Shown: piece by piece, positions 1-8,788 of the stretch | Position numbering within the stretch: position 1 is the first letter of the stretch | Layout of the letters: each line of letters opens with the position of its first letter | Assembly (NCBI RefSeq): GCF_907164555.1 | Contig: NZ_CAJQZC010000009.1 | Location: 234,329-298,328 of the forward strand | DNA length: 64,000 nt | Reading direction: 5' to 3' | Source: Paraburkholderia saeva | Lineage (GTDB): Bacteria; Pseudomonadota; Gammaproteobacteria; Burkholderiales; Burkholderiaceae | The notes under the pieces: generated by a model | The model's database searches: none | Seen by the model: the letters and a program-made list of their open reading frames with translations, nothing else | Told to the model about the DNA's origin: nothing | Translations under genes and position numbers: made by a program

Positions 1-133
1 CGGCCATGAGCGCATCCCGGCCAGCGGAGGTGCGATAAGGCACGGTCCAGTCAGCGTACGGAAAATCGTCTTCTCCGGAGGCCTGGATCACACCGTCCAG
101 TGAGATGTGCTCCATGATCTTGAGATTTCTCAT
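1..133 (-). CDS. Dihydrofolate reductase family protein (RibD C-terminal type), N-terminal part
   Basis: Only the first 44 codons are in the window; the gene continues beyond base 1. The start MRNLKIMEHISLDGVIQ is the conserved N-terminus of the small YyaP/YwjB-like reductases with the DHFR/RibD C-terminal fold, which bind NADPH but are mostly uncharacterised. The ATG at 133-131 is preceded by a good ribosome binding site (GGGAGAA read on the minus strand). The family assignment rests on this short N-terminal match. Substrate unknown. Confidence 0.75.
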   Translation of the reverse strand, partial: MRNLKIMEHISLDGVIQASGEDDFPYADWTVPYRTSAGRDALMA

Positions 134-533
134 TGCTTCTCCCGAATTGTAGTCACGCCCATCATGAAGCCGCCCCGGCCTTTTGTCCGCCCCACTCCAG
201 CCGGTACATCTTCCTCAGCGCTCAACGATACCAGGGAACGGACGACGATCCAGGCGACGCCAGCAACGTCCGTTATTGGCCCGATCGCTGGCTCATACAA
301 AGTGCATCGACTGCCGGGACCCTGACGGCCGCGACCGACACCACGCGCCCCCGATCGGTCCGTCGATCAAGGGGACTTCAACTGCAGCTTCCAAAGTACA
401 ACGGCCGTTCGTCGATTCGCGTACGCAGGCCGTGTTCTGCCACACCTGCCGGTCACGCCCGCACGATGACCGACGATCTGCAATGACCGCTTTCGAGCGA
501 ACCGAACAGGCGCGATCGGCCGCCGACAAGCCG
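134..533. other. Intergenic, no gene supported
   Basis: About 400 bases between the start of the reductase gene and the 3' end of the LysR gene. The open frames here have arginine/serine/proline-rich translations typical of chance frames in GC-rich DNA, and none has a recognisable domain or good start context. It should hold the promoter of the reductase gene, but no clear -35/-10 pair was identified. Confidence 0.5.
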
Positions 534-1427
534 TCAGATAACACCTGCCTCTTTTCCGGAGACGAGGCGCACGGCCAGAAAGTCAATCAGTGTGCGTACG
601 CGACGCGGCACTGAACGGCCCCCGGGCCATACCAGATGAACAGGTACGGGTTCGGGCTCGAACGAGTCGAGCACCGTCACCACCTGACCCGCGTCGAGAA
701 GTTTCTGCACCTGAAAGATCGGTGCTCGACCTATGCCTGCTCCGGCCGCGGCCGCGGCATTGCAGGCTGGCGCGCTCGTCGACCGGAAGCGCCCTGCGAC
801 CTCGACCGCGCCTCCTGTGTGGTTGAACGTCCACGTCTCGCGCAGGGCGTGCTGGCGCAGGATACAGTCGTGAAGGGCAAGCTCGGACGGATGAATTGGG
901 TAGCCGTGCGAGGCGAAATACGCCGACGTGCCAAAGACAACGCGCCGTAAAGTGCCCACCTGCTTCGCGCGCAGGTTCGAGTCCGGCAGACGACCAAGGC
1001 GGACCGCGAGATCGATGTTGGCTGTGGTGAGTTCAAGATGCTGCTCGGCGAGCACGAGTTCTACCCTGACGTTTTCGTGAATCGCCAAAAACTGCGCAAC
1101 AAGCGGCGAAACGAATTCAGCGCCGAATGCCGTCGGCGCGCCGACGCGAATACTGCCGCGCAGCTGGGTTGCGTGGTCGACGAGTTCATCACGTGCTGCG
1201 TCGATTTCGCCAAGTGCGGGTCGAATCCGTGTGGCGAATTTCAGGCACGCCGCAGTAGGCTGCACACGGCGCGTGGTTCGGTGGAACAAGGTCGCGTTCA
1301 AATCACGCTCGAGCGCTGCAATGGCGCGGCTCACCGACTGCAACGTTCGGCCCAGCGATCGCGCAGCGGCTGTCAAACTTCCTTCGTCAAGAATAGCCAA
1401 CAGTACTTCATATTCGTCCGTGTTCAT
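534..1427 (-). CDS. LysR family transcriptional regulator
   Basis: A 297-residue LysR protein of usual length. Residues 1-60 form the winged helix-turn-helix (EGSLTAAARSLGRTLQSVSR), followed by a linker helix and the periplasmic-binding-like effector domain (about 88-290). The start at 1427 (MNTDEYEVLL) matches the family N-terminus; an ATG nine bases upstream at 1436 is also possible, and the GAGAG ribosome site fits either. It is transcribed divergently from the GlcG-like gene at 1548, the usual LysR-target arrangement, so it probably controls that gene. Effector unknown. Confidence 0.88.
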   Translation of the reverse strand: MNTDEYEVLLAILDEGSLTAAARSLGRTLQSVSRAIAALERDLNATLFHRTTRRVQPTAACLKFATRIRPALGEIDAARDELVDHATQLRGSIRVGAPTAFGAEFVSPLVAQFLAIHENVRVELVLAEQHLELTTANIDLAVRLGRLPDSNLRAKQVGTLRRVVFGTSAYFASHGYPIHPSELALHDCILRQHALRETWTFNHTGGAVEVAGRFRSTSAPACNAAAAAGAGIGRAPIFQVQKLLDAGQVVTVLDSFEPEPVPVHLVWPGGRSVPRRVRTLIDFLAVRLVSGKEAGVI

Positions 1428-1547
1428 GACGGTCATTCTCTCGCTTCGTGGAAGAATGTCTGACGGCTCGCGCACCTATGCGTGGTTGGGTCGCCGCCGT
1501 ACATTCTAGTCATGTTGACATCCGATTGGTTCCGAAGGAGGCGACTA

Positions 1548-1997
1548 ATGACTCAACGAAACGAGAATGAAATGCCCATGAGCTACAGCAACCGGTTCAA
1601 CCTTGCCGATGCACGCCGGGTCGTGGCTGCGGCAGAAGAGGAGGCAACACGTCACGGTTGGCCTATGGTGATCGCGGTTGTGGACAGCGGCGGACACCTG
1701 GTGCTTCAGCAACGACTTGATGGAGCGCAACTCGGCAGTATCCACGTTGCGAGACAGAAGGCCGAAACAGCCGTGTTGTTCCGACGTCCCACGCGCGTTT
1801 TCGAAGACGCAATCGCGCAAGGCGGACTCCACCTGCGCCTGCTCGGTATGAATAACCTCGTGCCACTGGATGGAGGGATTCCACTGATTCGCGACGGTGC
1901 AGTGGTCGGCGCGATAGGCGTGTCGGGCATGCGTTCCGACCAGGACGCGCTGGTCGCCCAGGCCGGCGCTGACAAGCTCATCGCAGCGGAGCCATAA
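1548..1997 (+). CDS. GlcG/HbpS family heme-binding-like protein (DUF336)
   Basis: A 149-residue single-domain protein with the DUF336 pattern: an N-terminal helix carrying LADARRVVAAAEEEA, a strand with MVIAVVDSGGHLVL, and a C-terminal GAIGVSGMRSDQDALVAQAG. The family includes GlcG of the glycolate locus and the heme-binding HbpS; the role of most members is unknown. The start at 1548 is chosen because GAAGGAGG lies just upstream. It follows a 120-bp divergent promoter region shared with the LysR gene. No signal peptide is seen, so the protein should be cytoplasmic. Confidence 0.85.
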   Translation: MTQRNENEMPMSYSNRFNLADARRVVAAAEEEATRHGWPMVIAVVDSGGHLVLQQRLDGAQLGSIHVARQKAETAVLFRRPTRVFEDAIAQGGLHLRLLGMNNLVPLDGGIPLIRDGAVVGAIGVSGMRSDQDALVAQAGADKLIAAEP

Positions 1998-2217
1998 GGA
2001 AGGCACCGGTCCAGGGTCCAGTCGCGACAAGACAGCGTAAAGCTGTGAATTTAGTCAAGGCGGAGCGGGTCGTAATTGCCTGTTCACGAACTCCGGAACC
2101 CAGCGACAGGCAACAGCGGGTCCGCAAACCGCGGGTTTGACTGGCGACTCTGGCAACAGGCGGTTTACGTCGGTGTCGCCGAAGCCGCGAAGCTGCTGCA
2201 GCCACGGGCCGGCCGAC

Positions 2218-2680
2218 TCAGCAGATTGAAGCTGCCAGCAGCAACTCGCGACACGCCGCGATCTTACGTGCCCCGTCGTCAATCATTGCAGCGAAGCGCT
2301 CGCCTTCGAATTCTTCGAGCACCTGTTCGCCCGCTGCATTCAGCGCGGTGAGCTCGTAGCTCACCCATACTTCGGTGCTCGCCTCGTCGAGTGCGACACA
2401 ACGCACCTCGACGAGACTGGTGCGTGAGGCCGGCGTGCAGCGCAAATAACGCGATCGGTGTGCCTCGCGGTCGAAGTCGGCCAGAGTCCAGATGGTCAGC
2501 TCATCACACTGACCGGTGGTGAAGACCATACCGGATTCCGTGCGGCCGTCGCGCGGATAGACATAGGTTGGCTTCCAGCCGTCAACCCACAGTTCCTCGC
2601 CGGCCGGCGTGAAGAACATGAAGTTGGTCGACCGGGGCGTCGACCGTGATCCGACGGCTGGCGCGCAGTCGGTGCGCCAT
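2218..2680 (-). pseudogene. SRPBCC (START/polyketide-cyclase-like) protein, frameshifted
   Basis: The ATG at 2680 has a strong ribosome site (GGAGG) and encodes MAHRLRASRRITVDAPVDQ, the first strand of an SRPBCC domain, but this frame stops after 33 codons. The rest of the domain (FMFFTPAGEELWVDGW, then about 120 residues to 2218) is in the next frame. The switch falls near 2618-2625, so one small indel separates the halves. Either the gene is a recent pseudogene or the sequence has an error there. It lies 18 bases downstream of the lysE-type gene and should be co-transcribed with it. SRPBCC folds bind hydrophobic ligands; the function here is unknown. Confidence 0.75.
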
Positions 2681-2698
2681 CAGTGAAACCTCCGCTGG

Positions 2699-3331
2699 TC
2701 ATATGATGAGGTGGCCTAGCTGCCATAGCCCAAGCCCAGCCAACAGCGCGGCTGAGCACAGGTTCACAGCGCGTTTCCAACGTTCGTCGAAACGGTCGCG
2801 CAACTGGCTCACACCCGTAGACAGGATCAACCACCACAGCGCCGAGCCCACCAGTACGCCGACCACCATCACCCAGGGCGACGCCGAAGGCGCGCGGCCT
2901 GCCAGCGCACCGAACACAGCCATGAACGACAGGATGGTCGTCGGGTTCGAGATCGTCAGCACGAAGGTGCCGACCACGTAGCGCAGCAGCGTGCTGGTCG
3001 GCGGGGAAGCATCCACGCGGCGCACCGCCGGCTTTGTGGCAATGCGCCAGGCCATGCATAGCAGGAAACCGCCACCGAACAGGCCCAGCCACAGCCTCAG
3101 GCCCAGCAACCAGCCGATCAGTCCGCTGACGCCAAACGCGCCGATGGCGCCGTACACTGCGTCGGCGAATGCCGCCCCCAGTCCAGTGGCTAGTCCCGCA
3201 GGGCGGCCATGGTCCAGCGTGCGCTGGATGGCCAGCAATCCAATCTGCCCGACAGGCGCGGCGATAGACAGCCCGATCAGCAGCGATTGGCCGAACAGGA
3301 CGGGTACGGGTGATGGCAAGATGGATTCCAT
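2699..3331 (-). CDS. LysE family translocator (amino acid exporter)
   Basis: A 210-residue integral membrane protein with about six predicted transmembrane segments and the LysE/RhtB signature near the N-terminus (LSIAAPVGQIGLLAIQRTL), plus the mid-protein ISNPTTILSFMAVFGAL motif typical of the family. These proteins export amino acids such as lysine, arginine, threonine or homoserine across the inner membrane. It faces an Lrp/AsnC regulator across a 94-base intergenic region, the classic arrangement for regulator-controlled amino acid efflux. The substrate cannot be read from the sequence. Confidence 0.9.
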   Translation of the reverse strand: MESILPSPVPVLFGQSLLIGLSIAAPVGQIGLLAIQRTLDHGRPAGLATGLGAAFADAVYGAIGAFGVSGLIGWLLGLRLWLGLFGGGFLLCMAWRIATKPAVRRVDASPPTSTLLRYVVGTFVLTISNPTTILSFMAVFGALAGRAPSASPWVMVVGVLVGSALWWLILSTGVSQLRDRFDERWKRAVNLCSAALLAGLGLWQLGHLII

Positions 3332-3384
3332 GTCGAGAATTATCTAACGGCATCGACCGCTTGCACATAATGAAACAGCAGGCG

Positions 3385-3408
3385 AAAATCGATTTGATCT
3401 TCGATTTT
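3385..3408. promoter_or_regulatory. Inverted repeat in the lysE/lrp divergent promoter
   Basis: Perfect 8-base arms AAAATCGA and TCGATTTT are separated by 8 bases, 17 bases before the start codon of the Lrp-type gene. The AT-rich dyad in otherwise GC-rich DNA, between an Lrp/AsnC regulator and an exporter gene, suggests a binding site for autoregulation and lysE control. This is inference from symmetry and position. Confidence 0.55.
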
Positions 3409-3425
3409 TCAGCTAAAAGCCCATC

Positions 3426-3890
3426 ATGACCGAAGCACTGCAACTCGACGCCAGAGCCTGGGCGCTGCTGATGGCGCTGCAGGAGGATGGCCGCGCGCCG
3501 CTGAAGACCTTGGCCCTTGCCGCCGGGTTGTCGGTACCTGCCACGGTGGAACGGCTCAAGCGCCTGAAGGACTCCGGTGTGGTGCGCTCTGTGGGCGCCG
3601 AACTGGATCCGGCGCAGGCCGGCTACCCCCTGCGCGCCATTGTCGGCATCACCGTGCAGCAGCCCGGCAAGAAAGCCTTCCTCGACAAGCTGCGCCGCGC
3701 GTCCGAGGTGCTGGAATGCCATCACGTGGCCGGCGCGGATTCCTACATCGTGACCGTCGTGTCCCCCAGCCTTGAACAACTGGAGCGTTTTCTCGCGTCC
3801 ATCAACAGCTATGGCGAGACGCGCACCTCGATCGTCTTCTCCACCCCCATTCCGCGTCGTGGCCTGGTGGCGCCGGGCTTGTCACGCTGA
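3426..3890 (+). CDS. Lrp/AsnC family transcriptional regulator
   Basis: A 154-residue protein with an N-terminal helix-turn-helix (residues about 8-60, DGRAPLKTLALAAGLSVPAT) and a C-terminal RAM/ligand-binding domain (about 70-145, YPLRAIVGITVQQPGK and HHVAGADSYIVTVVS). Size and domain order are standard for this family of amino-acid-responsive octameric regulators. Divergent from the LysE-type exporter, so it probably activates export when a cognate amino acid accumulates. Confidence 0.92.
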   Translation: MTEALQLDARAWALLMALQEDGRAPLKTLALAAGLSVPATVERLKRLKDSGVVRSVGAELDPAQAGYPLRAIVGITVQQPGKKAFLDKLRRASEVLECHHVAGADSYIVTVVSPSLEQLERFLASINSYGETRTSIVFSTPIPRRGLVAPGLSR

Positions 3891-4162
3891 GCCTCCACCT
3901 GTTCCTCAACAGCGTTGCCTGGCGTCATCGATCAGCGTGACGCCAACCTTGAGAGGCCCTCATCGGAAGGCTGCATGACGCGAATGGTCAACCAGCACTG
4001 CGGACCGGGTCGCTGAGTTGCAGCGCTCCTGGTAGCAGATAAGGTACCCCGAGGTTGCACGTCACAAACCGCAGCGTCTGGCCGGCTTGAGCAGTCCGCC
4101 GCCTCGCGGTGGACGCCACGCGACCCCGAAGCGACCTTCGCTGATCCCAAGAGCGGTAGCGG

Positions 4163-4675
4163 TCATTCAACATGCCCGTTGATAAACGAGCGGATGCGAC
4201 GAGCGCCTTCTTCGGGAGTGCAAGTCGATGTATCCAGGCGCATCGAGTAGGGCCTTGAGTAAGCCGCGTGCCCAAATTGGGCCCGGGCCATTCCTTCGCC
4301 ACGATCCGGCCTGCCGCGTTCGCGCTCTTCCAGAACATCCAGGGGGCACGAAACGCCGACAACATAGGTGCAACGAGGAGCAAGCGCAGCAATACACGCG
4401 TCCAGGGTAGCTGTATCCCGAAGCACAAGATCCAGCACTATCTCGAAGTGACTCGCTGCCACCCGCGTCAGAGTGGACTGCAGGTTGAGGTGATGAAGCC
4501 TCAGTGCTTGATTCGACTCTTCATCCGAACGCATGTCGCGTCTACGCGACATTTCAACAAATGCATCCAGCGATATGTGGAAAACCGGAATCTTCGAACT
4601 GTTCTGAAGCGCCCGAGCCAAGCTGCTTTTTCCTGCGCTGGTAGGTCCATGCAATACGATCGCAGTCGGTCCCAT
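4163..4675 (-). CDS. Chloramphenicol phosphotransferase-like P-loop kinase
   Basis: A 170-residue protein that starts directly with a Walker A loop (GPTSAGKSS, residues 10-18) and continues with FHISLDAFVEM, EIVLDLVLRD and a late VGVSCPLDVLEERERGRPDR segment, the layout of the CPT (chloramphenicol 3-O-phosphotransferase-like) family. Characterised members phosphorylate chloramphenicol, but most homologues outside Streptomyces have unknown small-molecule substrates. It stands alone, with about 270 bases to the upstream-lying Lrp gene and no obvious partner. Function beyond ATP-dependent kinase is not inferred. Confidence 0.75.
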   Translation of the reverse strand: MGPTAIVLHGPTSAGKSSLARALQNSSKIPVFHISLDAFVEMSRRRDMRSDEESNQALRLHHLNLQSTLTRVAASHFEIVLDLVLRDTATLDACIAALAPRCTYVVGVSCPLDVLEERERGRPDRGEGMARAQFGHAAYSRPYSMRLDTSTCTPEEGARRIRSFINGHVE

Positions 4676-5032
4676 TTTTCTCGCCGGCCTCCTTACTCTG
4701 TCGATACGCCTTGGAGCGGCATCGCCAGTCCTTTTCGTCCAGCGTCAGCGCCAATGCGGGCCGGGGCACCGGGCGCACTGGTAAACCACTATCGCGCGCG
4801 GATTGGTATGCTAGTAACAATCCATTCTGTCAGGTGGCGCGGTCTTCGCGCATGCCCTTCGTTTCGCTTTGAAGGACGCCTTTGAAGAGGCTGTCCGGCT
4901 GATTGGGCGGGTCCGGTCCAGTTCCGCCGCAGCATTCCGCAAGATTCCCTGTATCTCGCACACCGTGCCGCTAATCCACGGCGAGCCGTGTGCCGACAGT
5001 CGGTAAGTTCAATCCAATAAAACGGAGACAAC
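4676..5032. other. Intergenic promoter region of the first ABC operon
   Basis: About 357 bases without a credible gene; the long plus-strand frame across 4268-4885 is a shadow of the kinase gene that runs on into this gap and shows no domain. It should contain the promoter of the ABC operon starting at 5033, whose ribosome site (ACGGAG) lies about 9 bases before the ATG. An inverted repeat at 4800-4823 is the only structured element noticed. Confidence 0.5.
4800..4823. promoter_or_regulatory. Inverted repeat upstream of ABC operon
   Basis: GGATTG and CAATCC form perfect 6-base arms around a 12-base spacer that itself adds partial symmetry (GTA/TAA). It lies about 210 bases upstream of the substrate-binding protein gene. 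It could be an operator for a sugar-responsive regulator encoded elsewhere; no regulator gene adjoins this operon. Weak evidence. Confidence 0.3.
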
Positions 5033-6160
5033 ATGCTTTCAGGAATCCAGGTGCTTCGAGCGGCGGCGACCGCGACATTGGCGCTGTGCACAAGCACAGC
5101 TTTTGCGCAGGCATCGATCGTCTCCGGCCCACCCAGCGATCCGACGTGCATGGTTCCCTGGAAGAGCGACACGAAGTTCGTCAAGTATCCGAAGAAGAAC
5201 GGGCCCTACCGGATCGCGCTGGTGAACGGCTATATCGCCAACACCTGGCGCATCCAGATGATCAAGACGGCCAAGGCCTATACGGCGCAACCCGCCGTCG
5301 CTGCCAAACTCAAGGAATTCAAGGTCGTCTCGACCGGCGAGGACGTGCCGGCGCAAATCTCGGCCGTCAACAATTTTATCGATGCCGGTTACGACGCGAT
5401 CGTCGTTGACGCGCAGAATCCCGCCTCGTTCGGACCCGCGATCCGCCGCGCGAAAAAGGCCGGCGTCGTGCTGATCGCGTTCGACAATACGCTCGACAGC
5501 GAAGACGCAATCAACGTCGACGTCGACCAGTACGGGCTTGGCGTGCTGTGGGCCAAGTGGCTCGCGAGCCATCTGTCGAACGGAGGCAAGGTGCTCGAGG
5601 TCCGCGGCGTGGCGGGCACGTCGGTCGACACTGACCGGCACAACGGTTTCCAGAATGCACTGAACGCGACCGGCAAGAAGTGGAACGTCGTCCAGGTCTA
5701 TGGCAAATGGGACGACGGAGTCGCGCAGAAGGCCACCGCCGACGCGATCGCCGTGCAGGGCCATTTCGATGGAATCTCGGCGCAGGGCGGCGACACGGGC
5801 GTCGTGCGCGCAATGCTCGATGCGAAGCATCCTTTCGTGCCGTTCGGCGGCGAAACGGAGAACGGCTTCCGCAAGTTCTGTGCGCAGTATGGGAGCCAGG
5901 GCCTGAAGTGCACGTCGGCTGGCAGCGGTCCCGCGCAGGTGGCCGTGGCGATCAAAACGGCGCTCGCTGCGCTGGACGGCCAGACAATCCCGGTCGCGAT
6001 CAAGCTGCCGCTCGACGTCACCGACGATTCGCAGCTGAAGGCCGGCGTCAACTATTTCCCTAACGAGTCCGACAACTTCTTCGTCGGCAACTCGTTTCCG
6101 ACTTGCGGCATTAATTTCTCCGCGCAGGAAATCATGAAGCAGAGCCAGGGCAACCAGTAA
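5033..6160 (+). CDS. Sugar ABC transporter substrate-binding protein
   Basis: A 375-residue periplasmic binding protein of the ribose/galactose (Peripla_BP_4) type. The first 25 residues are a signal peptide ending in AFAQA. The mature part has the two-lobe pattern: YRIALVNGYIANTWRIQM at lobe 1, FIDAGYDAIVVDAQNP, VLIAFDNTLD in the hinge region, and GISAQGGDTGVVRAML in lobe 2. It opens a four-gene operon with the ATPase and two permeases. Several cysteines (including CMVPW, FCAQYG and FPTCGINF) suggest disulfides in the periplasm. The ligand is probably a monosaccharide, but no catabolic enzyme is next to the operon to identify it. Confidence 0.9.
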   Translation: MLSGIQVLRAAATATLALCTSTAFAQASIVSGPPSDPTCMVPWKSDTKFVKYPKKNGPYRIALVNGYIANTWRIQMIKTAKAYTAQPAVAAKLKEFKVVSTGEDVPAQISAVNNFIDAGYDAIVVDAQNPASFGPAIRRAKKAGVVLIAFDNTLDSEDAINVDVDQYGLGVLWAKWLASHLSNGGKVLEVRGVAGTSVDTDRHNGFQNALNATGKKWNVVQVYGKWDDGVAQKATADAIAVQGHFDGISAQGGDTGVVRAMLDAKHPFVPFGGETENGFRKFCAQYGSQGLKCTSAGSGPAQVAVAIKTALAALDGQTIPVAIKLPLDVTDDSQLKAGVNYFPNESDNFFVGNSFPTCGINFSAQEIMKQSQGNQ

Positions 6161-6248
6161 CCGGGCTGGCCTGTGACGTGATGGCAACCATCTTGCATGG
6201 GATCGGAGTCAGTGCTTTGCCCTAACTCCGGTCGACAGGAGACGAAGC

Positions 6249-7811
6249 ATGCGGCAGGACGGGCAGCAGCCGTTCTTTCAGATGTCTGGCGTGTCGAAAA
6301 GTTACGGCGGCGCCGTCGCGCTGGATCGCGCGGACCTCGCGGTGCGCGGGGGATGTATCCATGCGATCCTCGGCGAGAACGGCGCGGGCAAGTCCACGCT
6401 GCTGAAGGTCATGTCCGGCGTCGTGCAGCCGGACGAGGGAACGATGCACCTCGATGGTCGTCAGGTCGCGTTCGCGTCGCCTGCCGAGGCGAACGCGGCC
6501 GGCATCGTCTGCGTGTATCAGGAGCTGTCGCTGATCCCTGACCTGAGTGTGGCGGACAACATCTTCGCGTCGAACCCGCCACGACGCTTCGGCATGATCG
6601 ACCGCCGGACCCAACGCCGCCACGCCGAAGCCGCGCTCGCCCGCGCGGGTGCGGCCGACATCAATCCGCTTGCGAAAGTCCGCGACCTGCCGCTGTCGCG
6701 CCAGCAGATGGTCGAGCTCGCAAAGGGGCTTGCGCACGCGCCGCGCATCCTGATCCTCGACGAGGCCACGTCGGCGCTGACCGCAGCCGACGTGGCGCGT
6801 GTCATCGAGGTGCTCAAGCGTCTGCGCGAAGAAGGGCTCGCACTGCTCTTCATCTCACACCGGATGCACGAGGTGAAGGCGCTCGCGGACGAATGCACGG
6901 TCTACCGGAACGGTCGTCATGTGATGAGCTTCGAGGCAGGCACGCGCTCCGACAATGAGGTTGTCGAGATGATGATTGGCCGGACGTACCAGCACGCATT
7001 TCCCGACAAACCCGCGGACGAGCCCGGGCGCCGCCTCGCAGCCGAACCGGTTCTCGCCTGTCGCGATCTCGCGTGGAACGACACCCTGCAGGGCGTCAGC
7101 TTTTCGTTGCAGCCCGGTGAAATCCTCGGGCTGGGGGGCCTCGACGGGCAAGGCCAGCGCGAACTGCTGCTCGCCCTGTTCGGCGTGCTACGCGGTTGCG
7201 CGGGGAAGATCGAGATCGACGGCAAGGCCGTATCGATCACGAGCCCCGTGGTCGCGCGCGCCAACCGGATCGGTATGGCGCTGATTCCGGAAGACCGCAA
7301 GACCGAAGGCCTGATGCTGCCGATGTCGGTGCGCGAGAACCTGTCGTTTGCCGCCCTCGATCGCATGTCCACCGCGGGCGTGATCGATCGCGACCGCCAG
7401 CAGTCACTGGTCGACCGGATGATGGAGCTGCTCGCGATCAAGTCGTTCAGCGTCGACGCGGCCGTGGGCTCGCTGTCGGGCGGCAACCAGCAGAAGGTGG
7501 TCATCGCGAAGTGGCTGATCCGGCAACCGAGAATCCTGCTCCTCAGCGACCCGACGCGCGGCATCGACGTCGGCACCAAGCAGGAGATCTATCAGCTGCT
7601 AAGGCGGCTCGCCGACGAAGGCGCCGCGATCGTTTTCTATTCCACCGACTATGACGAGCTGATCGGCTGCTGCGACCGCGTGCTCGTGCTATACGAAGGC
7701 CGGATCAAGAAGGAACTTGTCGGGTCGGAGATCACCGAGCAAAACCTGATTGCAAGTGCACTGGATCTGCCCGTCGGACAGATTTCGCCTTCCACGGGAG
7801 TCGCGCCATGA
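6249..7811 (+). CDS. Sugar ABC transporter ATP-binding protein, tandem NBDs (RbsA/MglA type)
   Basis: A 520-residue protein with two fused nucleotide-binding domains. NBD1 has a canonical Walker A (GENGAGKST, 42-50) and Walker B (ILILDEATSAL) but a degenerate signature (LSRQQ). NBD2 (about 265-510) has no proper P-loop (GLGGLDGQGQ) but an intact LSGGNQQ signature; its Walker B reads LLLSDPTRG, with S433-D434 where the family usually has Asp-Glu. One composite ATP site should therefore be active and the other degenerate. It starts 88 bases after the binding-protein gene with an AGGAG ribosome site and overlaps the first permease by 4 bases (ATGA), indicating translational coupling. Confidence 0.93.
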   Translation: MRQDGQQPFFQMSGVSKSYGGAVALDRADLAVRGGCIHAILGENGAGKSTLLKVMSGVVQPDEGTMHLDGRQVAFASPAEANAAGIVCVYQELSLIPDLSVADNIFASNPPRRFGMIDRRTQRRHAEAALARAGAADINPLAKVRDLPLSRQQMVELAKGLAHAPRILILDEATSALTAADVARVIEVLKRLREEGLALLFISHRMHEVKALADECTVYRNGRHVMSFEAGTRSDNEVVEMMIGRTYQHAFPDKPADEPGRRLAAEPVLACRDLAWNDTLQGVSFSLQPGEILGLGGLDGQGQRELLLALFGVLRGCAGKIEIDGKAVSITSPVVARANRIGMALIPEDRKTEGLMLPMSVRENLSFAALDRMSTAGVIDRDRQQSLVDRMMELLAIKSFSVDAAVGSLSGGNQQKVVIAKWLIRQPRILLLSDPTRGIDVGTKQEIYQLLRRLADEGAAIVFYSTDYDELIGCCDRVLVLYEGRIKKELVGSEITEQNLIASALDLPVGQISPSTGVAP

Positions 7812-8788
7812 GCGGGCTGCGTTACTGGTATGCGGAAAATCGCGGGGCGACGTTCGCGTTCGGCCTGTTCGTGCTGATGTTCGCGATCTACCTCGTCAAC
7901 TATCCGTCGTCGTTGTCGGCGAACGTGTTTCAGACGGCAGCGAACAAGGCGGTACTGCTCGCGCTGGTGTCGATGGGCCAGGCGCTCGTCGTGCTGACGG
8001 CCGGCATCGACCTGTCGATCGGCATGACGCTCGTGCTGACGAACTGCGTTGGATCGTGGATCGTCACGGGCGACGCGCTGCACAGCGCGCTCGGCATCGC
8101 CGGCGTGCTCGCGGCCGGCGCGCTGTGCGGCGCGCTCAACGGCATCATCATCATTTACGGCCGTCTGCAGCCGATCGTGACGACGATCGCGACGGGCGCC
8201 GTCTATTACGGACTGGCGCTGCTTTTACGCCCGGTTCCCGGCGGGTCGATCAACGAGGATCTCGCCGACGCACTGACCGGCAAGGTCGCCGGCGGCGTGC
8301 CGGCGAGCCTGCTGATTCTGCTCGCGACTGTGGTGATCGTCTGGATCCCTTTCAAACGTTCCGCGGTCGGGCGCGCGGCGTACGCGACGGGCTCGTCCGA
8401 ATCCGCGGCCTTCCTGTCCGGCATGCCGATCCTGCGCGCGAAGTTCGCGAGCTATACGCTGGCGGGTCTGCTCGCCGCGATTGGCGGCCTCTTTCTGACG
8501 TTCTTCACGGACACGGGAGAAGCGAGCCTTGGCAGTGCCAACTCATATACGCTGTTTTCGATCGCCGCCGTGGTCATCGGCGGCGTGTCGCTGCTCGGCG
8601 GCAGGGGCAGCGCGATCGGCGCCATCTTCGGCGCATTCGCCTTCCGCTCTATCGGCGATCTGCTGTTCGTGTTCAACGTCGATGCGCTGTGGCAGCCGCT
8701 GTTCCAGGGTGTGATTCTTCTGCTTGCTGTCGCGATCGGCGCGTGCGGGCTGTTCCGGGTACGCAACCGTCTGGAGTGGTTCCAGTGA
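7808..8788 (+). CDS. Sugar ABC transporter permease (RbsC type), first
   Basis: A 326-residue inner-membrane permease of the BPD_transp_2 family with about 8-10 hydrophobic segments. The conserved LVVLTAGIDLSIGMTLVL segment (residues about 60-80) and the C-terminal AAVVIGGVSLLGGRGSAIGAIFGA loop that couples to the ATPase are clear. It overlaps the ATPase gene (ATGA) and the next permease gene (GTGA), so the three are translationally coupled. It should form a heterodimeric channel with the next permease. Confidence 0.93.
   Translation: MSGLRYWYAENRGATFAFGLFVLMFAIYLVNYPSSLSANVFQTAANKAVLLALVSMGQALVVLTAGIDLSIGMTLVLTNCVGSWIVTGDALHSALGIAGVLAAGALCGALNGIIIIYGRLQPIVTTIATGAVYYGLALLLRPVPGGSINEDLADALTGKVAGGVPASLLILLATVVIVWIPFKRSAVGRAAYATGSSESAAFLSGMPILRAKFASYTLAGLLAAIGGLFLTFFTDTGEASLGSANSYTLFSIAAVVIGGVSLLGGRGSAIGAIFGAFAFRSIGDLLFVFNVDALWQPLFQGVILLLAVAIGACGLFRVRNRLEWFQ

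Noticed and set aside
183..614. 143-codon frame at the left edge
   Set aside because: Arg/Ser-rich chance translation, overlaps the LysR 3' end.
7750..8784. Upstream extension of the second permease frame
   Set aside because: It overlaps the whole first permease in another frame and is Arg-rich; the GTG at 8785 in a GTGA overlap is the real start.
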